From positions 2,553,001 through 2,617,000 of the forward strand of contig NZ_CP012401.1 in the NCBI RefSeq assembly GCF_001305595.1: DNA of 64,000 nucleotides, in the 5' to 3' direction. How positions within the stretch are numbered: position 1 is the stretch's first letter; each line of letters starts with the position of its first letter. The notes under the pieces are model-generated. The model searched no databases, was not told the origin of the DNA, and worked only from the letters and a program-made list of their open reading frames with translations. The DNA is from Azospirillum thiophilum. GTDB taxonomy: Bacteria; Pseudomonadota; Alphaproteobacteria; Azospirillales; Azospirillaceae. Below are positions 44,080 to 56,770 of this stretch, one piece after another. A program made the position numbers and the translations under genes.

Positions 44080-45423
44080 TCACCCCTTCAGCCAGCCGTC
44101 CAGGTCGGCGAGCGCGCGGCGGGTGTAGGCCAGCTTGCGGTCGCGGCCGCGGATCTTGTCGTCCACCGGCGGGAACAGGCCGAAATTGACGTTCATCGGC
44201 TGGTAGGTCTCGGCCTCCGCCCCGCCGGTGATGTGGCCCAGGATGGCGCCGAGCGCGGTTGTGACCGGCGGCGTGACGATCTCGCGGCCCTGGCGCTCCG
44301 CCGCGGCGAATCGACCAGCGAGCAGACCGACGGCGGCGCTCTCGACATAGCCCTCGCAGCCGGTGACCTGCCCGGCGAAGCGCAGGCGGGGCAGCGATTT
44401 CAGCCGCAGCGCGCCGTCCAGCAGGCGCGGGCTGTTCAGGAAGGTGTTGCGGTGCATGCCGCCCAGCCGGGCGAACTCGGCATTCTCCAGGCCGGGGATC
44501 ATGCGGAAGATGCGCGCCTGTTCGGCGTGGCGCAGCTTGGTCTGGAAGCCGACGAGGTTGTAGAGCGTACCGAGCGCATTGTCCTGGCGCAGCTGGACCA
44601 CGGCGTAGGGGCGGCGTTCTGGCTTGTGCGGGTTGGTCAGTCCGACCGGCTTCATCGGGCCGTAGCGCAGCGTGTCGACCCCGCGCTCCGCCATCACCTC
44701 GATGGGAAGGCAGCCTTCGAAGTAGGGGGTGTTCTTCTCCCACTCCTTGAAGTCCAGCTTCTCGCCGCCGATCAGCGCATCGATGAAGGCACGGTAGTCG
44801 TCCTTCTCGAAGGCGCAGTTGATGTAGTCCTTGCCGGTGCCGCCGGGCCCGGGCTTGTCGTAGCGCGACTGGAACCACGCCTTCGACAGGTCGACGCTCT
44901 CCAGATAGACGATCGGGGCGATGGCGTCGAAGAAGGCCAGTGACTCCTCGCCGGTGTGGGTGCGCACCGCGTCCGCCAGGGCGGGGGAGGTCAGCGGGCC
45001 GGTGGCGACGATGACGCTGTCCCACGCGTCGGGAGGCAGGCCGGCGACCTCGCCGCGCTCCAGGGTGATGAGCGGGTGGCCCGAGATCGCCTCTGTCACC
45101 GCATCGGCGAAGCCGTCGCGGTCCATGGCGAGCGCGCCGCCGGCCGGCACCTTGTGCGCATCGGCGCAGCGCAGGATCAGCGAACCGCTGCGCCGCATCT
45201 CCTCGTGCAACAGCCCGACCGCATTGTATTCGGCATCGTCCGAGCGGAAGGAGTTGGAGCAGACCAGTTCCGCCAGCTTGTCGGTGTCGTGCGCCTCGGT
45301 CTTGCGGACCGGCCGCATCTCGTGCAGCACGACGGGCACGCCGCGGGTGGCGAGCTGCCAGGCGGCTTCGGTGCCGGCGAGGCCGCCGCCGATGACGTGG
45401 ACGGGACGAATGGTGTCGGTCAT
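44080..45423 (-). CDS. trmFO: Methylenetetrahydrofolate-tRNA (uracil-54-C5) methyltransferase TrmFO
   Basis: The 447-residue flavoenzyme makes 5-methyluridine at position 54 in tRNA using methylene-THF and FADH2. The FAD motif is [16 protein letters not shown] near residue 10, then [16 protein letters not shown], the catalytic Cys region [12 protein letters not shown] near 53, and the late [20 protein letters not shown]. The ATG at 45423 starts the Rossmann fold; the frame continues upstream to 45519 without similarity. TrmFO replaces TrmA in many Gram-positives and alphaproteobacteria. Confidence 0.95.
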   Translation of the reverse strand: MTDTIRPVHVIGGGLAGTEAAWQLATRGVPVVLHEMRPVRKTEAHDTDKLAELVCSNSFRSDDAEYNAVGLLHEEMRRSGSLILRCADAHKVPAGGALAMDRDGFADAVTEAISGHPLITLERGEVAGLPPDAWDSVIVATGPLTSPALADAVRTHTGEESLAFFDAIAPIVYLESVDLSKAWFQSRYDKPGPGGTGKDYINCAFEKDDYRAFIDALIGGEKLDFKEWEKNTPYFEGCLPIEVMAERGVDTLRYGPMKPVGLTNPHKPERRPYAVVQLRQDNALGTLYNLVGFQTKLRHAEQARIFRMIPGLENAEFARLGGMHRNTFLNSPRLLDGALRLKSLPRLRFAGQVTGCEGYVESAAVGLLAGRFAAAERQGREIVTPPVTTALGAILGHITGGAEAETYQPMNVNFGLFPPVDDKIRGRDRKLAYTRRALADLDGWLKG

Positions 45424-45523
45424 GAAGGCAATTTTCCAGGCAAGACTGCGGAGGATTTGCGCGCAATCTAGGCGGTCCGCTCCAAAAACGACAGTCCTCA
45501 AACGGCAACGTCCAAACACAAGT

Positions 45524-45552
45524 CAGCCGGCCTCCATGGCGAAGGCCGGCTG
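45524..45552 (-). terminator. Hairpin after the small lipoprotein gene
   Basis: CAGCCGGCCT and AGGCCGGCTG form a perfect 10-bp stem around a 9-base loop, 44 bp past the lipoprotein stop. On the minus strand ACTTGTGTTT follows, a weak U-rich tail, so termination is plausible but not certain. It would separate the lipoprotein from trmFO. Confidence 0.5.
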
Positions 45553-45595
45553 CAAGTGGATCAGGGTCAGTCAGAACCGCGGAGGCGGGCGGGAC

Positions 45596-45793
45596 TCACT
45601 CGCTCTTGGTGGTCGTGCTGCGCTCGACGGTGGTGGAGCCGGTCGGCGCCGGGGCCGCGCTGCTCGAACCGTAGCCGGGCGTGGTGGTGGTGGTCGTCGT
45701 CGTGCTGGTGGTGCTGCCGTCAGAGCCGCAGGCGGCCAGCAGCAGAGCGCCGCCGAGCGCGGCGCCCACACCGGTCAGAAAAGTCCTGGTCAT
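45596..45793 (-). CDS. Small Thr/Ser-rich lipoprotein
   Basis: The 65-residue product has a signal peptide with lipobox LAAC (lipidated Cys at residue 22), followed by a run rich in Thr (eight consecutive Thr near 32-39), then Ser/Ala/Pro and a final VERSTTTKSE. No domain is recognised. It resembles the small low-complexity lipoproteins often seen in Azospirillum-type genomes. The ATG at 45793 follows GGGAG by nine bases; the frame from 45859 would overlap uvrA. Function is unknown. It lies between uvrA and trmFO, same strand. Confidence 0.6.
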   Translation of the reverse strand: MTRTFLTGVGAALGGALLLAACGSDGSTTSTTTTTTTTPGYGSSSAAPAPTGSTTVERSTTTKSE

Positions 45794-45855
45794 GGCCGTG
45801 TTCTCCCGTGCGTTGAGGATTCTGCCCGGGGGAACACGGTGAAGGCCGCGTTTGT

Positions 45856-48723
<2,868 letters not shown>

Positions 48724-48897
48724 GGTGCGTTCTTTTTACCCGAAGACCAGCCGGATGGAAAGCGGCAAGCTGCAGCGCCGCGAGACGAAAATCGGACCGC
48801 GGGGCGCCGACCCAGTGACGCCGGCCCAAAGGCACCGGCCGGGTTGACGATATATGCGCGTGGGTCCGCATTGCCAGCGGCGCGCCGCGCGGGTCGG

Positions 48898-50553
48898 TCA
48901 TGACCAGAAGGGCGGCACGGCGCGGAAGCGCTTCCACAGGTCGGGCAGCGCCTTGCGCCGCTTTTCGGACTGGCGGTCGATCCAGGCGGCGACGGCGGCG
49001 ACCGCCTGCGGGTCGGCGCCCTTCAGCCCGCCCAGCATCCGGGCACCGGTGATCGCGTCCTGTTCGGCGTCCAGCGCCGCCTGCAACGGCTCCAGCACCG
49101 CGAAGAAGGGCAGGGCGGCGGCCTCCGGATAGAGCCCCCGGAAGAAGTCGGCGGTATAGCGCAGCGTGCGCAGCCGCCGCCGCAGCTTGTCGCGCGCCTT
49201 GGCATCCTCCGGCAGCCGGGCGGCCTTGCCGAGCTTGGCCAGCCGCGCCGACAGCCAGCCGCCGGCGAGCGTCGAGACCGGGGCCGCCAGCGCCGCCCGC
49301 CGGTCGCCCTCGGCCTCCGACACCCAGCGGCCATGCTCCAGCCAGGCGGCCAGCGCCAGCACCATGGTGGTGCAGCCGGGCGCAAGGATCGCCGCCATCG
49401 CCTCCCGCGCCGGGCCGGCTCCGGCCGTACGGGCCAGGGCGGCCAGCCTCTCCAGCGCCTCGCGGCTGATTCCGGGCAATCCCTTCGGATCGGCCAGCAA
49501 TGGATCGAGGGCGCCGGACATCAGCACGTCCCAGCCGCGGGCCGGCCCCAGCCGCTTGGCCAGCGCCCGGCTCTCCTCCACCAGCCGGTCCGCCTCGGGC
49601 GAGGCGACCAGCGGCGCGAAGATGCGGTGGGCAATGCGCAGCCGGCGCAACGCGATGCGCATGCGGTGCAGCCCCTCGACGTCGGCACCGCCGAGCGCGC
49701 AGGCCTCGTTGGCGAGGAATTGCCGGAGCGCTTGGCGCAGGATGTGGCGATAGGCCTCCGCCACCGTGGTCAGCGGCGACAGGCCGAGCGCCTCGGCCTC
49801 CACCGGTCCCGGCGCCCTGCCGGTCACCAGCCGCAACCCGGCCTCCGCCTTGCTTTCGGTGCCGATGCGCATGGGCACCGCGTTCTGCAGGGTGAGGGCA
49901 AGGTCGAACAGGCTGGCGACCTTGCCGGCCTTCAACTCCAGTTCCACCTCGCTCAGGGGCAGGGACCGGCCGCCGGCATAGATGCCGCCATCGTCGACCG
50001 CCAGTTCGACCGCGGTCAGCGGATCGGGGCGGAGCAGCAGGGTGGTGCGGCGGAAATCCGTCACGAACAGGCAGTCGAGCGCGTCGAGTGCCGCCGCCGG
50101 CACAAGCCCGGCGACGGCGGGATCGGCCAGCAGGCCACGCTCCACCGCCTCGCCCGCCACCGGCCAATCCCACTCCCGCCGCACCGCGACCGCCGCCGAA
50201 TCGCCAGGGCTGGCGCTGTTGACGGTCTTCAGCGTCTGGACGAAGCGGTCGCCCTCCTGCCGCACCCGCAACGCCACGCCGTTGGCGGCCAGCCGCAGGT
50301 CGGGCGTGTCGAAATAGGCGGTGCGCAGCCGCTGCGTCACCGGGGGGCCGTCGGCCAGCGCCAGCATCGCCGGCAGCGCCGTCACCCGCGCCAGATCGGC
50401 CGGAGCGGCGTGGAGCTTCAGTTCCACCTCGCGAAATCCCGCACTCGATGGTTGGGTGTCGGGGCCGGCGGGCGGGGCGGCGGGCGGAATGGCGGGTGAC
50501 AAGGCTCTGCGTCCTCCCGAATCCGGCCGGGGCGGCCTGGAATGAACCGGCAT
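48898..50553 (-). CDS. CYTH-CHAD domain protein (polyphosphate-associated)
   Basis: The 551-residue protein has a CYTH triphosphate tunnel domain (about 40-240, with the EVELKL motif near 43) and a helical CHAD domain (about 265-540, with histidine-rich GLHRMRIALRRLRIAHRIF). CYTH domains hydrolyse short-chain inorganic polyphosphate or triphosphate, and CHAD domains bind polyphosphate. The first 38 residues are a Pro-rich unconserved start. A TTG at 50502 has GGAGG ten bases upstream and may be the true start; the ATG at 50553 is the longest. It lies 45 bp after sixA and close to ppk1/ppx, which fits a polyphosphate role. Confidence 0.85.
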   Translation of the reverse strand: MPVHSRPPRPDSGGRRALSPAIPPAAPPAGPDTQPSSAGFREVELKLHAAPADLARVTALPAMLALADGPPVTQRLRTAYFDTPDLRLAANGVALRVRQEGDRFVQTLKTVNSASPGDSAAVAVRREWDWPVAGEAVERGLLADPAVAGLVPAAALDALDCLFVTDFRRTTLLLRPDPLTAVELAVDDGGIYAGGRSLPLSEVELELKAGKVASLFDLALTLQNAVPMRIGTESKAEAGLRLVTGRAPGPVEAEALGLSPLTTVAEAYRHILRQALRQFLANEACALGGADVEGLHRMRIALRRLRIAHRIFAPLVASPEADRLVEESRALAKRLGPARGWDVLMSGALDPLLADPKGLPGISREALERLAALARTAGAGPAREAMAAILAPGCTTMVLALAAWLEHGRWVSEAEGDRRAALAAPVSTLAGGWLSARLAKLGKAARLPEDAKARDKLRRRLRTLRYTADFFRGLYPEAAALPFFAVLEPLQAALDAEQDAITGARMLGGLKGADPQAVAAVAAWIDRQSEKRRKALPDLWKRFRAVPPFWS

Positions 50554-50598
50554 GGAACGAACCGGTGGACCCGTGGATACCCCAACCTCCGCCGCAGG

Positions 50599-51117
50599 TT
50601 AAGAGAGTTTACGCGGCTGCACAAAATCCGCCAGCCGGCCGGCCCCCAGTTCCAGGTCGGCCCAGTGCAGCGTCTCGAACACCAGGACGGCGCAGGCGGC
50701 GGTCGGGAACTTGTCGGTCAGCGCATGGCGCAGCCCATGGTCGCCGCTGCCGGTCAGCGCGTTGGCCAGCTCGTGCAGGTCCGGGTTGTGCGCCACCAGC
50801 ATCAGCCCGGTCGCCGTGTCCGGCGTGTCGCGCAGCCGCTCCAGCAGGGTGCGGGCGCCGCAGAGATACAGGCCGCGCTCATGCTCGACCGGCGGGTAGG
50901 GCGCGCCCATCGCCGCCATCGTCCGCTTGCGCGTCTCCACCGCCCGGACGGCAGTCGAACACAGGACGAGGTCGATGCGGGCATGGTGCCGCGCCAGATA
51001 GGCGCCGACCAGCGTCGCCGCCCGCTCGCCGCGGGCGTTGAGGGGACGGTCGTGGTCGGCCAGCGACGGATCGTCCCAGGCCGATTTGGCATGACGCAAC
51101 AGAAACAACGTCTTCAT
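50599..51117 (-). CDS. sixA: SixA-type phosphohistidine phosphatase
   Basis: The 172-residue histidine-phosphatase-fold protein has the RHAKS motif (R8-H9) and the second histidine in LMLVAHNPDLHEL near residue 107. SixA removes phosphate from histidine in phosphorelay proteins. In alphaproteobacteria a SixA-like gene is often next to ppk1, as here, though its substrate in that setting is unclear. The ATG at 51117 begins MKTLFLLRH; the frame from 51468 upstream runs into ppk1 antisense. It is divergent from ppk1 with 178 bp between. Confidence 0.9.
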   Translation of the reverse strand: MKTLFLLRHAKSAWDDPSLADHDRPLNARGERAATLVGAYLARHHARIDLVLCSTAVRAVETRKRTMAAMGAPYPPVEHERGLYLCGARTLLERLRDTPDTATGLMLVAHNPDLHELANALTGSGDHGLRHALTDKFPTAACAVLVFETLHWADLELGAGRLADFVQPRKLS

Positions 51118-51215
51118 GGCGGCAGGATCGGTCCGGAAGGGGCGGGGGACGGAAAACGGCTCGGCATATCGCCGATTGGGAGTCCTGAAACCGTAACGCA
51201 TATGGGATACTCTGT

Positions 51216-51236
51216 CTGCCCACCATATAAGGGCAG
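51216..51236. promoter_or_regulatory. 6-bp inverted repeat upstream of ppk1
   Basis: CTGCCC-N9-GGGCAG lies 60 bp before the ppk1 start in the gap shared with divergent sixA. The spacer contains ATATAA, so it may overlap a -10 region and act as an operator. It does not match a Pho box. Confidence 0.3.
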
Positions 51237-51295
51237 CAGGCGGCACGAAGCCGCCGGCTCTAGACCTTCGGGGCCCCAAGATTTCAGAGGTTGAC

Positions 51296-53443
51296 GTGAC
51301 CCATCTCCAGGAACTCGAGTCGGTCGGCATCGAGCCGGACGCTCCGGAACGCTTCATCAATCGGGAGCTGTCGTGGCTGGCCTTCAACCAGCGCGTCCTG
51401 GACGAGGCCGCCAACCCGAACCATCCGTTGCTGGAGCGGCTGCGCTTCCTGTCGATCTCCGCCAGCAACCTGGACGAATTCTACATGGTCCGCGTCGCCG
51501 GCCTGAAAGGGCAGGTGGCCGCGGGCGTGAAGGCGCCCAGCCCGGAAAACCTCACGCCCGCCCAGCAGCTGGCTGCGGTCAAGCAGCGGATCGCCGCGCT
51601 GATGGACAGCCAGCAGACCATGTGGCGCACGCTGAAGGGTGAACTGCGCGAGGCCGGCATCACCGTCGCCGATCCCGCCGACCTCAGCGAGGGGGAGAAG
51701 GACTGGCTGGAGGCCCGGTTCCTCGACGACATCTTCCCGATCCTGACCCCCATCGCGGTGGACCCGGCCCACCCCTTCCCGTTCCTGCCGAATCTGGGAT
51801 TCTCGCTGGCGCTGCAACTGCACGACCCGGTCAAGGGCCGGCACATCGACGCGCTGGTGCCGCTGCCCTCGCAGCTGGAGCGGTTCCTGCGCCTGCCGGG
51901 CTCGGACATCCGCTTCATCCAGCTCGAAAAGGTGGTGATGCTGTTCATCGACCGCCTGTTCCCGCCCTTCCAGGTCAAGGCCCACGGCGTCTTCCGCGTC
52001 CTGCGCGACAGCGAGATGGAGATCGAGGAGGAGGCGGAGGATCTGGTCCGCACCTTCGAAAGCGCGCTGAAGCGCCGCCGCCGCGGCAGCGTCATCCGGC
52101 TCGCTACCGACAGCGGCATGGCCCCCGACCTGCGCGAGTTCCTGCGCCACGAGCTGAACGTGGTGTCGGACGACGTCTTCATCCTCGACGGGCTGATTGG
52201 CCTGACCGACACCAAGCAGCTGATCGTCGACGAGCGGCCGGATCTGGTCTTCCGCCCCTTCAACGCCCGTTTCCCCGAGCGGATCCGCGATTTCGGCGGC
52301 GACTGCTTCGCCGCGATCCGCCACAAGGACATCGTCGTCCACCACCCCTATGAATCCTTCGACGTGGTGGTGCAGTTCATCCGGCAGGCTGCGCGCGACC
52401 CGCAGGTCGTCGCCATCAAGCAGACGCTCTACCGCACCAGCAAGGACAGCCCGATCGTCGCCGCGCTGATCGAGGCGGCCGAGGCCGGCAAATCGGTGAC
52501 GGCGCTGGTGGAGCTGAAGGCCCGCTTCGACGAGGAGGCCAACATCCGCTGGGCGCGCGACCTGGAGCGTGCCGGTGCCCAGGTGGTCTACGGCTTCGTC
52601 GACCTGAAGACCCACGCCAAGGTGTCGCTTGTGGTGCGGCGCGAGAAGAAGGCCCTGCGCAGCTACGTCCATTTCGGGACCGGCAACTACCACCCGATCA
52701 CCGCCAAGATCTACACCGACCTGTCCTTCTTCACCTGCGACCCGGCGCTGTGCCACGACGCCGCCGTCATGTTCAACTTCATGACCGGCTACGCCACGCC
52801 CAAGGTGCTGGAGAAGATCGCCATCGCGCCGATCACCCTGCGCCAGCGCCTGTCCGACCTGATCGAGGCGGAGATCGCCCACGCCGCCGCCGGCCGCCCT
52901 GCCGCGATCTGGGTGAAGCTGAACTCGCTGGTCGATCCGGTCATCATCGACAAGCTGTACAAGGCGTCGCAGGCCGGCGTACAGATCGACATGGTCATCC
53001 GCGGCATCTGCTGCCTGCGGCCGGGGGTGAAGGGGCTGTCGGAGAATATCCGGGTGCGCAGCATCGTCGGCCGTTTCCTGGAGCATGGCCGCGTCATCTG
53101 CTTCGGCAACGGCCATGGCCTGCCCGGCAACCAGGCGAAGATCTTCATCTCCTCGGCCGACTGGATGACCCGCAACCTTGACCGCCGCATCGAGACGCTG
53201 GTGCCCATCGAGAACCCGACCGTGCATGAACAGGTGCTGGACCAGATCATGGTCGCCAACATGAAGGACGACGCGAGCACCTGGAAGCTCGGCCCCGATG
53301 GCGTGTACCATCGGATCAAGGCTGGCCCGGACGCGTTCAGCGCCCATAATTACTTCATGACCAACCCCAGCCTGTCGGGCCGGGGCAGCGCGCTCGCCAG
53401 CAAGCGCACGCCGCCGCGGCTGATGCTGCACACGGTGCCTTGA
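51296..53443 (+). CDS. ppk1: Polyphosphate kinase PPK1
   Basis: The 715-residue enzyme polymerises the gamma-phosphate of ATP into polyphosphate. The N-terminal domain opens with [20 protein letters not shown], the auto-phosphorylated histidine is H440 in [13 protein letters not shown], and later motifs are [23 protein letters not shown] and RNLDRRIE. The GTG start follows AGAGG by five bases. The ppx gene follows 22 bp later on the same strand, so the making and breaking enzymes form one operon. Confidence 0.97.
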   Translation: MTHLQELESVGIEPDAPERFINRELSWLAFNQRVLDEAANPNHPLLERLRFLSISASNLDEFYMVRVAGLKGQVAAGVKAPSPENLTPAQQLAAVKQRIAALMDSQQTMWRTLKGELREAGITVADPADLSEGEKDWLEARFLDDIFPILTPIAVDPAHPFPFLPNLGFSLALQLHDPVKGRHIDALVPLPSQLERFLRLPGSDIRFIQLEKVVMLFIDRLFPPFQVKAHGVFRVLRDSEMEIEEEAEDLVRTFESALKRRRRGSVIRLATDSGMAPDLREFLRHELNVVSDDVFILDGLIGLTDTKQLIVDERPDLVFRPFNARFPERIRDFGGDCFAAIRHKDIVVHHPYESFDVVVQFIRQAARDPQVVAIKQTLYRTSKDSPIVAALIEAAEAGKSVTALVELKARFDEEANIRWARDLERAGAQVVYGFVDLKTHAKVSLVVRREKKALRSYVHFGTGNYHPITAKIYTDLSFFTCDPALCHDAAVMFNFMTGYATPKVLEKIAIAPITLRQRLSDLIEAEIAHAAAGRPAAIWVKLNSLVDPVIIDKLYKASQAGVQIDMVIRGICCLRPGVKGLSENIRVRSIVGRFLEHGRVICFGNGHGLPGNQAKIFISSADWMTRNLDRRIETLVPIENPTVHEQVLDQIMVANMKDDASTWKLGPDGVYHRIKAGPDAFSAHNYFMTNPSLSGRGSALASKRTPPRLMLHTVP

Positions 53444-53465
53444 AGGCCGGGACGGGAGTCGGAGC

Positions 53466-55037
53466 ATGAGCATGGACAATCGCGCGACCGCCGGCCTCGG
53501 CGAAGGCGGGCAGGCGGGCGGCGATCCTTCCGCCCCTGGGATTTTTTCCACCCCGGGAACAGCCGAGCGCGTCGGCGTCATCGACATCGGATCCAACTCG
53601 ATCCGTCTGGTCGTCTATGACGGGCTGACCCGCTCGCCGCTGGCCCTGTTCAACGAGAAGGTGCTGTGCGGGCTGGGCCGCGGCGTGGAGAAGGCCGGCC
53701 TGCTGAACCCGGACGGCGTCGCCCAGGGGCTGGCGGCGCTGGAACGCTTCGCGACGCTGGCCCAGGGGATGCGGGTCGGCCGGCTGGACGTGATCGCCAC
53801 CGCGGCGGTGCGCGACGCCCGGGACGGCGCGGCCTTCGTCGACGCGATCCGCCGGCGCGCCGGCCTGACCGTCCGCGTCATCAGCGGCGAGGAGGAGGCG
53901 CGGCTGTCCGCCATGGGCGTGCTGTCGGGCACGCCAGGTGCCGACGGGCTGGTCGGCGACCTCGGCGGCGGCAGCCTGGAGCTGGTGACGCTGGACCGCG
54001 GCATCATCGGCAAGCAGCTCACCCTGCCGCTGGGCCCGCTGCGGCTGATGGAGGTCGGTTCGGCCAAGGGCGGACCGGCCAAGCTGATCGACCAGCATCT
54101 GGAATCGCTGCCCTGGTTGCCGGCAATGAAGGGGCGGCCCTTCTACCCGGTCGGCGGCAGCTGGCGCGCCATCGCCAAGCTGCATATGGAGCAGTCCGGC
54201 CATCCGCTGCACATCATCCACCATTACACCATCCCGTCGGGCGAGGCCCGCGAGTTCACCGGGCTGATCGGCCGGCAAAGCCGCTCATCCCTCGAAAAGA
54301 TGGCGGGTTCGCGCCGCCGCCTCGACACGCTGCCGCTTGCCGGGCTGGTGCTGGAGCGGCTGCTGCGCATGGCCCAGCCGTCGAAACTGGTCTTCTCGGC
54401 CTATGGCCTGCGCGAAGGACATCTCTATTCGTTGCTGTCGCCGGAGGGCCGCCGCGAGGATCCGCTGATGGCATCGGCGTCCGACTGGGCCCGCCGCTTC
54501 GTTCGGATGGGCGATCCGGCATTGCTGATGTCCTGGACCGCCGGCCTGTTCGCCGGGGAGGACGACAACGCCATCCGCCTGCGTCATGCCGCCTGTCTGC
54601 TGAGCGATGTCGGCTGGGCCGACCATCCCGACTACCGGGCCGAACATGCCTTCCTGCGGGTGCTGCGCTATCCGTTCCCGGCGCTCGACCATGACGAGCG
54701 CGCCTTCCTGGCGCTCGCCGCCCATGCCCGCTATGCCGGCACCATCGACGTGCCGCTGACCGCTCCGGTCCGGACGCTGGTGACGGAAGGGCAGGGCATG
54801 AAGGCGCTGGTGCTGGGCCTGGCTCTCCGCCTCGCCCACACCTTGTCGGGCGGCGCCACGGCGCTGCTGGAGCGCACCAGCCTGAAGGTCGGCGATGGCC
54901 GCGTCGTGCTGACCCTGCCCGACGACGGCAGCGTTCCTTCGGGCGAAGCGGTCCAGCGCCGGATCGACACGCTCGCCAAGGCGATGAATCTCAGGGGCGA
55001 CGTGGCGCAACCGTTGCGGCCGCAGGCGGCGGAGTAA
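53466..55037 (+). CDS. ppx: Exopolyphosphatase (Ppx/GppA family)
   Basis: The 523-residue ASKHA-fold phosphatase removes terminal phosphates from polyphosphate or hydrolyses pppGpp. The first phosphate motif is VGVIDIGSNSIRLVVYDG near residue 37, the second GDLGGGSLELV near 162. The C-terminal HD-like region contains LRHAACLLSDVGWADHP. The first 35 residues are an Ala/Gly-rich start without similarity. It is directly downstream of ppk1, which points to the polyphosphate role. The IS element lies 167 bp beyond its stop. Confidence 0.94.
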   Translation: MSMDNRATAGLGEGGQAGGDPSAPGIFSTPGTAERVGVIDIGSNSIRLVVYDGLTRSPLALFNEKVLCGLGRGVEKAGLLNPDGVAQGLAALERFATLAQGMRVGRLDVIATAAVRDARDGAAFVDAIRRRAGLTVRVISGEEEARLSAMGVLSGTPGADGLVGDLGGGSLELVTLDRGIIGKQLTLPLGPLRLMEVGSAKGGPAKLIDQHLESLPWLPAMKGRPFYPVGGSWRAIAKLHMEQSGHPLHIIHHYTIPSGEAREFTGLIGRQSRSSLEKMAGSRRRLDTLPLAGLVLERLLRMAQPSKLVFSAYGLREGHLYSLLSPEGRREDPLMASASDWARRFVRMGDPALLMSWTAGLFAGEDDNAIRLRHAACLLSDVGWADHPDYRAEHAFLRVLRYPFPALDHDERAFLALAAHARYAGTIDVPLTAPVRTLVTEGQGMKALVLGLALRLAHTLSGGATALLERTSLKVGDGRVVLTLPDDGSVPSGEAVQRRIDTLAKAMNLRGDVAQPLRPQAAE

Positions 55038-55289
55038 GGCAGCCGGCCACCCGCAACGCCCGGTCGGGTGGCCGACAGCTCACCATAGTCAGATCGGATG
55101 ACGGAGATGCCGTCATAGACCAGCAGGGATCGATCAACAGGATTGTTCCGGTCCGATAGATTGCCTATTTAATTTTCCATAATCTTCCTTATGTGCTATT
55201 TCTGTGTAAGCGCAAAGCTAAAATGTCAGTCCCTCGCAACATAGAAGCGTCAGTCTTCCGTCAGGTTTTCGACGGCTGGGAGGCTGGCG

Positions 55290-56621
55290 ATGGGCTGGAT
55301 CACGATGAGCGAACAGGACTTGCAACGGGTCGAGGTTCTCGGCGAGGTGCTGAGCGGTCGCCGTGGGATCGGATCGGCGGCGTCGGTTCTGGCTTTGAGC
55401 GAGCGTCAGGTGTGGCGACTTCTGGCGCGCTACAAGGCTGGTGGCGGCGGCGCTTTGGTTCACCGGGGGCGCGGCCGTCCGTCGAACCGGCGGCTTGGCG
55501 ATGAGGTGCGGGAGCAGGCGTTGGAGCTGGTTCGCAGCCGGTACGGCGATTTCGGCCCGACCCTTGCGGCGGAGATGCTGCGGGACACGCATGGGCTGAC
55601 GGTGTCGCGCGAGACGTTGCGCCAGTGGATGGCGGACGCTGGCCTTTGGCTGTCGCGCCGGCAGCGCCGGCAGTTCCACCCTCCCCGGCTGCGCCGCGAG
55701 CGGTTCGGCGAGTTGATCCAGATCGACGGCAGCGAGCACCGCTGGTTCGAGGATCGCGGCGATCCCTGCACGCTTCTGGTGTTCATCGACGATGCGACGG
55801 GCCGGCTGATGCAGCTTCGCTTCGCCGTCTCGGAGAGCGCCTTTTCCTACTTCGAGGCGTTGGAGGGCTATCTGAATGCCCATGGCCGGCCGCTGTCCTT
55901 CTACTCGGACAAATACTCGGTGTTCCGGGTTTCGCAGCGCGAGGCGAAGGGCGGCCAGGGCATGACGCAGTTCGGCCGGGCCTTGGCGGAATTGAACATC
56001 GAGATCCTGTGCGCCAACTCCAGTCAGGCCAAAGGGCGGGTCGAACGGGTGAACCGGACGTTGCAGGACCGGCTAGTGAAGGAATTGCGGCTGGCCGGCA
56101 TCACCGGCATCGAAGCGGGCAATGCTTTCCTGCCCGGCTTCATCGAGCGCTTCAACGCCCGCTTTGCCCTGCCCCCTGCCCGGCCGGACGATCTGCACCG
56201 GCCGTTGAACATCGCGCCGGATCGGTTGCGCCAGGTGCTGTGCTGGCGCGAACAGCGCCATGTCGGGCAGCAGTTGACGCTGTCCTACGAACGCAAGCTT
56301 ATCATGCTGGAGGAGACGGAGCTGACGCGGGGACTGGTTGGCCAGTATGTCGACACCTACGCCTTCGCCGACGGCCGTCTGGAGGTGCGATGGAAAGGGG
56401 TGGCGCTGCCTTATCGGGCCTTCGACAAGGACCAGCGGGTCACCCAGGGCGACGTCGTGGAGAACAAGCGGCTGAGTGCGGTGCTGGCCCAGGTGAAAGA
56501 GATGCAGGAGAGCCGGCCGCCACCGCGGGTGAAGACCAACAGCGAGAAGAACGGCTACCGCAAAACAGGCCGGCGCAAGCGGGACAGCGGGCTTCCCGAT
56601 GGCGCCTGCGCGGCTGATTGA
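55290..56621 (+). CDS. ISNCY family DDE transposase
   Basis: The 443-residue transposase has an N-terminal helix-turn-helix (about 25-115, with SERQVWRLLARY) and an RNase-H-fold integrase core. The acidic triad is D146 (IQIDGSEHRW), D207 (FYSDKYSVF) and E252 (KGRVERVNRTLQDR). The C-terminal part has a basic tail (KNGYRKTGRRKRDS). The ATG at 55290 has GGAGG six bases upstream. The frame is intact, so the element may still be active. Confidence 0.93.
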   Translation: MGWITMSEQDLQRVEVLGEVLSGRRGIGSAASVLALSERQVWRLLARYKAGGGGALVHRGRGRPSNRRLGDEVREQALELVRSRYGDFGPTLAAEMLRDTHGLTVSRETLRQWMADAGLWLSRRQRRQFHPPRLRRERFGELIQIDGSEHRWFEDRGDPCTLLVFIDDATGRLMQLRFAVSESAFSYFEALEGYLNAHGRPLSFYSDKYSVFRVSQREAKGGQGMTQFGRALAELNIEILCANSSQAKGRVERVNRTLQDRLVKELRLAGITGIEAGNAFLPGFIERFNARFALPPARPDDLHRPLNIAPDRLRQVLCWREQRHVGQQLTLSYERKLIMLEETELTRGLVGQYVDTYAFADGRLEVRWKGVALPYRAFDKDQRVTQGDVVENKRLSAVLAQVKEMQESRPPPRVKTNSEKNGYRKTGRRKRDSGLPDGACAAD

Positions 56622-56686
56622 CCGCAGGCACTTGCCTCCTATCCGCAAAGCCCCGGTGCGGCCGGCATGTCTGGCAGCAGGATGAT

Positions 56687-56770
56687 GGCTCGGCGATCGG
56701 CGTTGCCGTCAAGCCCTGCGCCTGCGGCGCACCGCAAAGCGGCTCCGGGGCTTGACCGCGCCGCCGAGCC
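56687..56770. repeat. Long imperfect hairpin in the 3' noncoding part of the IS
   Basis: GGCTCGGCG (56687-56695) and GTCAAGCCC (56708-56716) pair with GGGGCTTGAC (56747-56756) and CGCCGAGCC (56762-56770). The two arms surround a 30-base G+C-rich loop. It occupies most of the 226 bp between the transposase stop and the right end and could be a terminator or protect the element from outside transcription. Confidence 0.6.

Noticed and set aside
45660-45720. Tandem GTG/GTC triplet run as a minisatellite or CRISPR-like repeat
   Set aside because: It is the coding sequence for the Thr run of the small lipoprotein, with a 3-bp period and no spacers.
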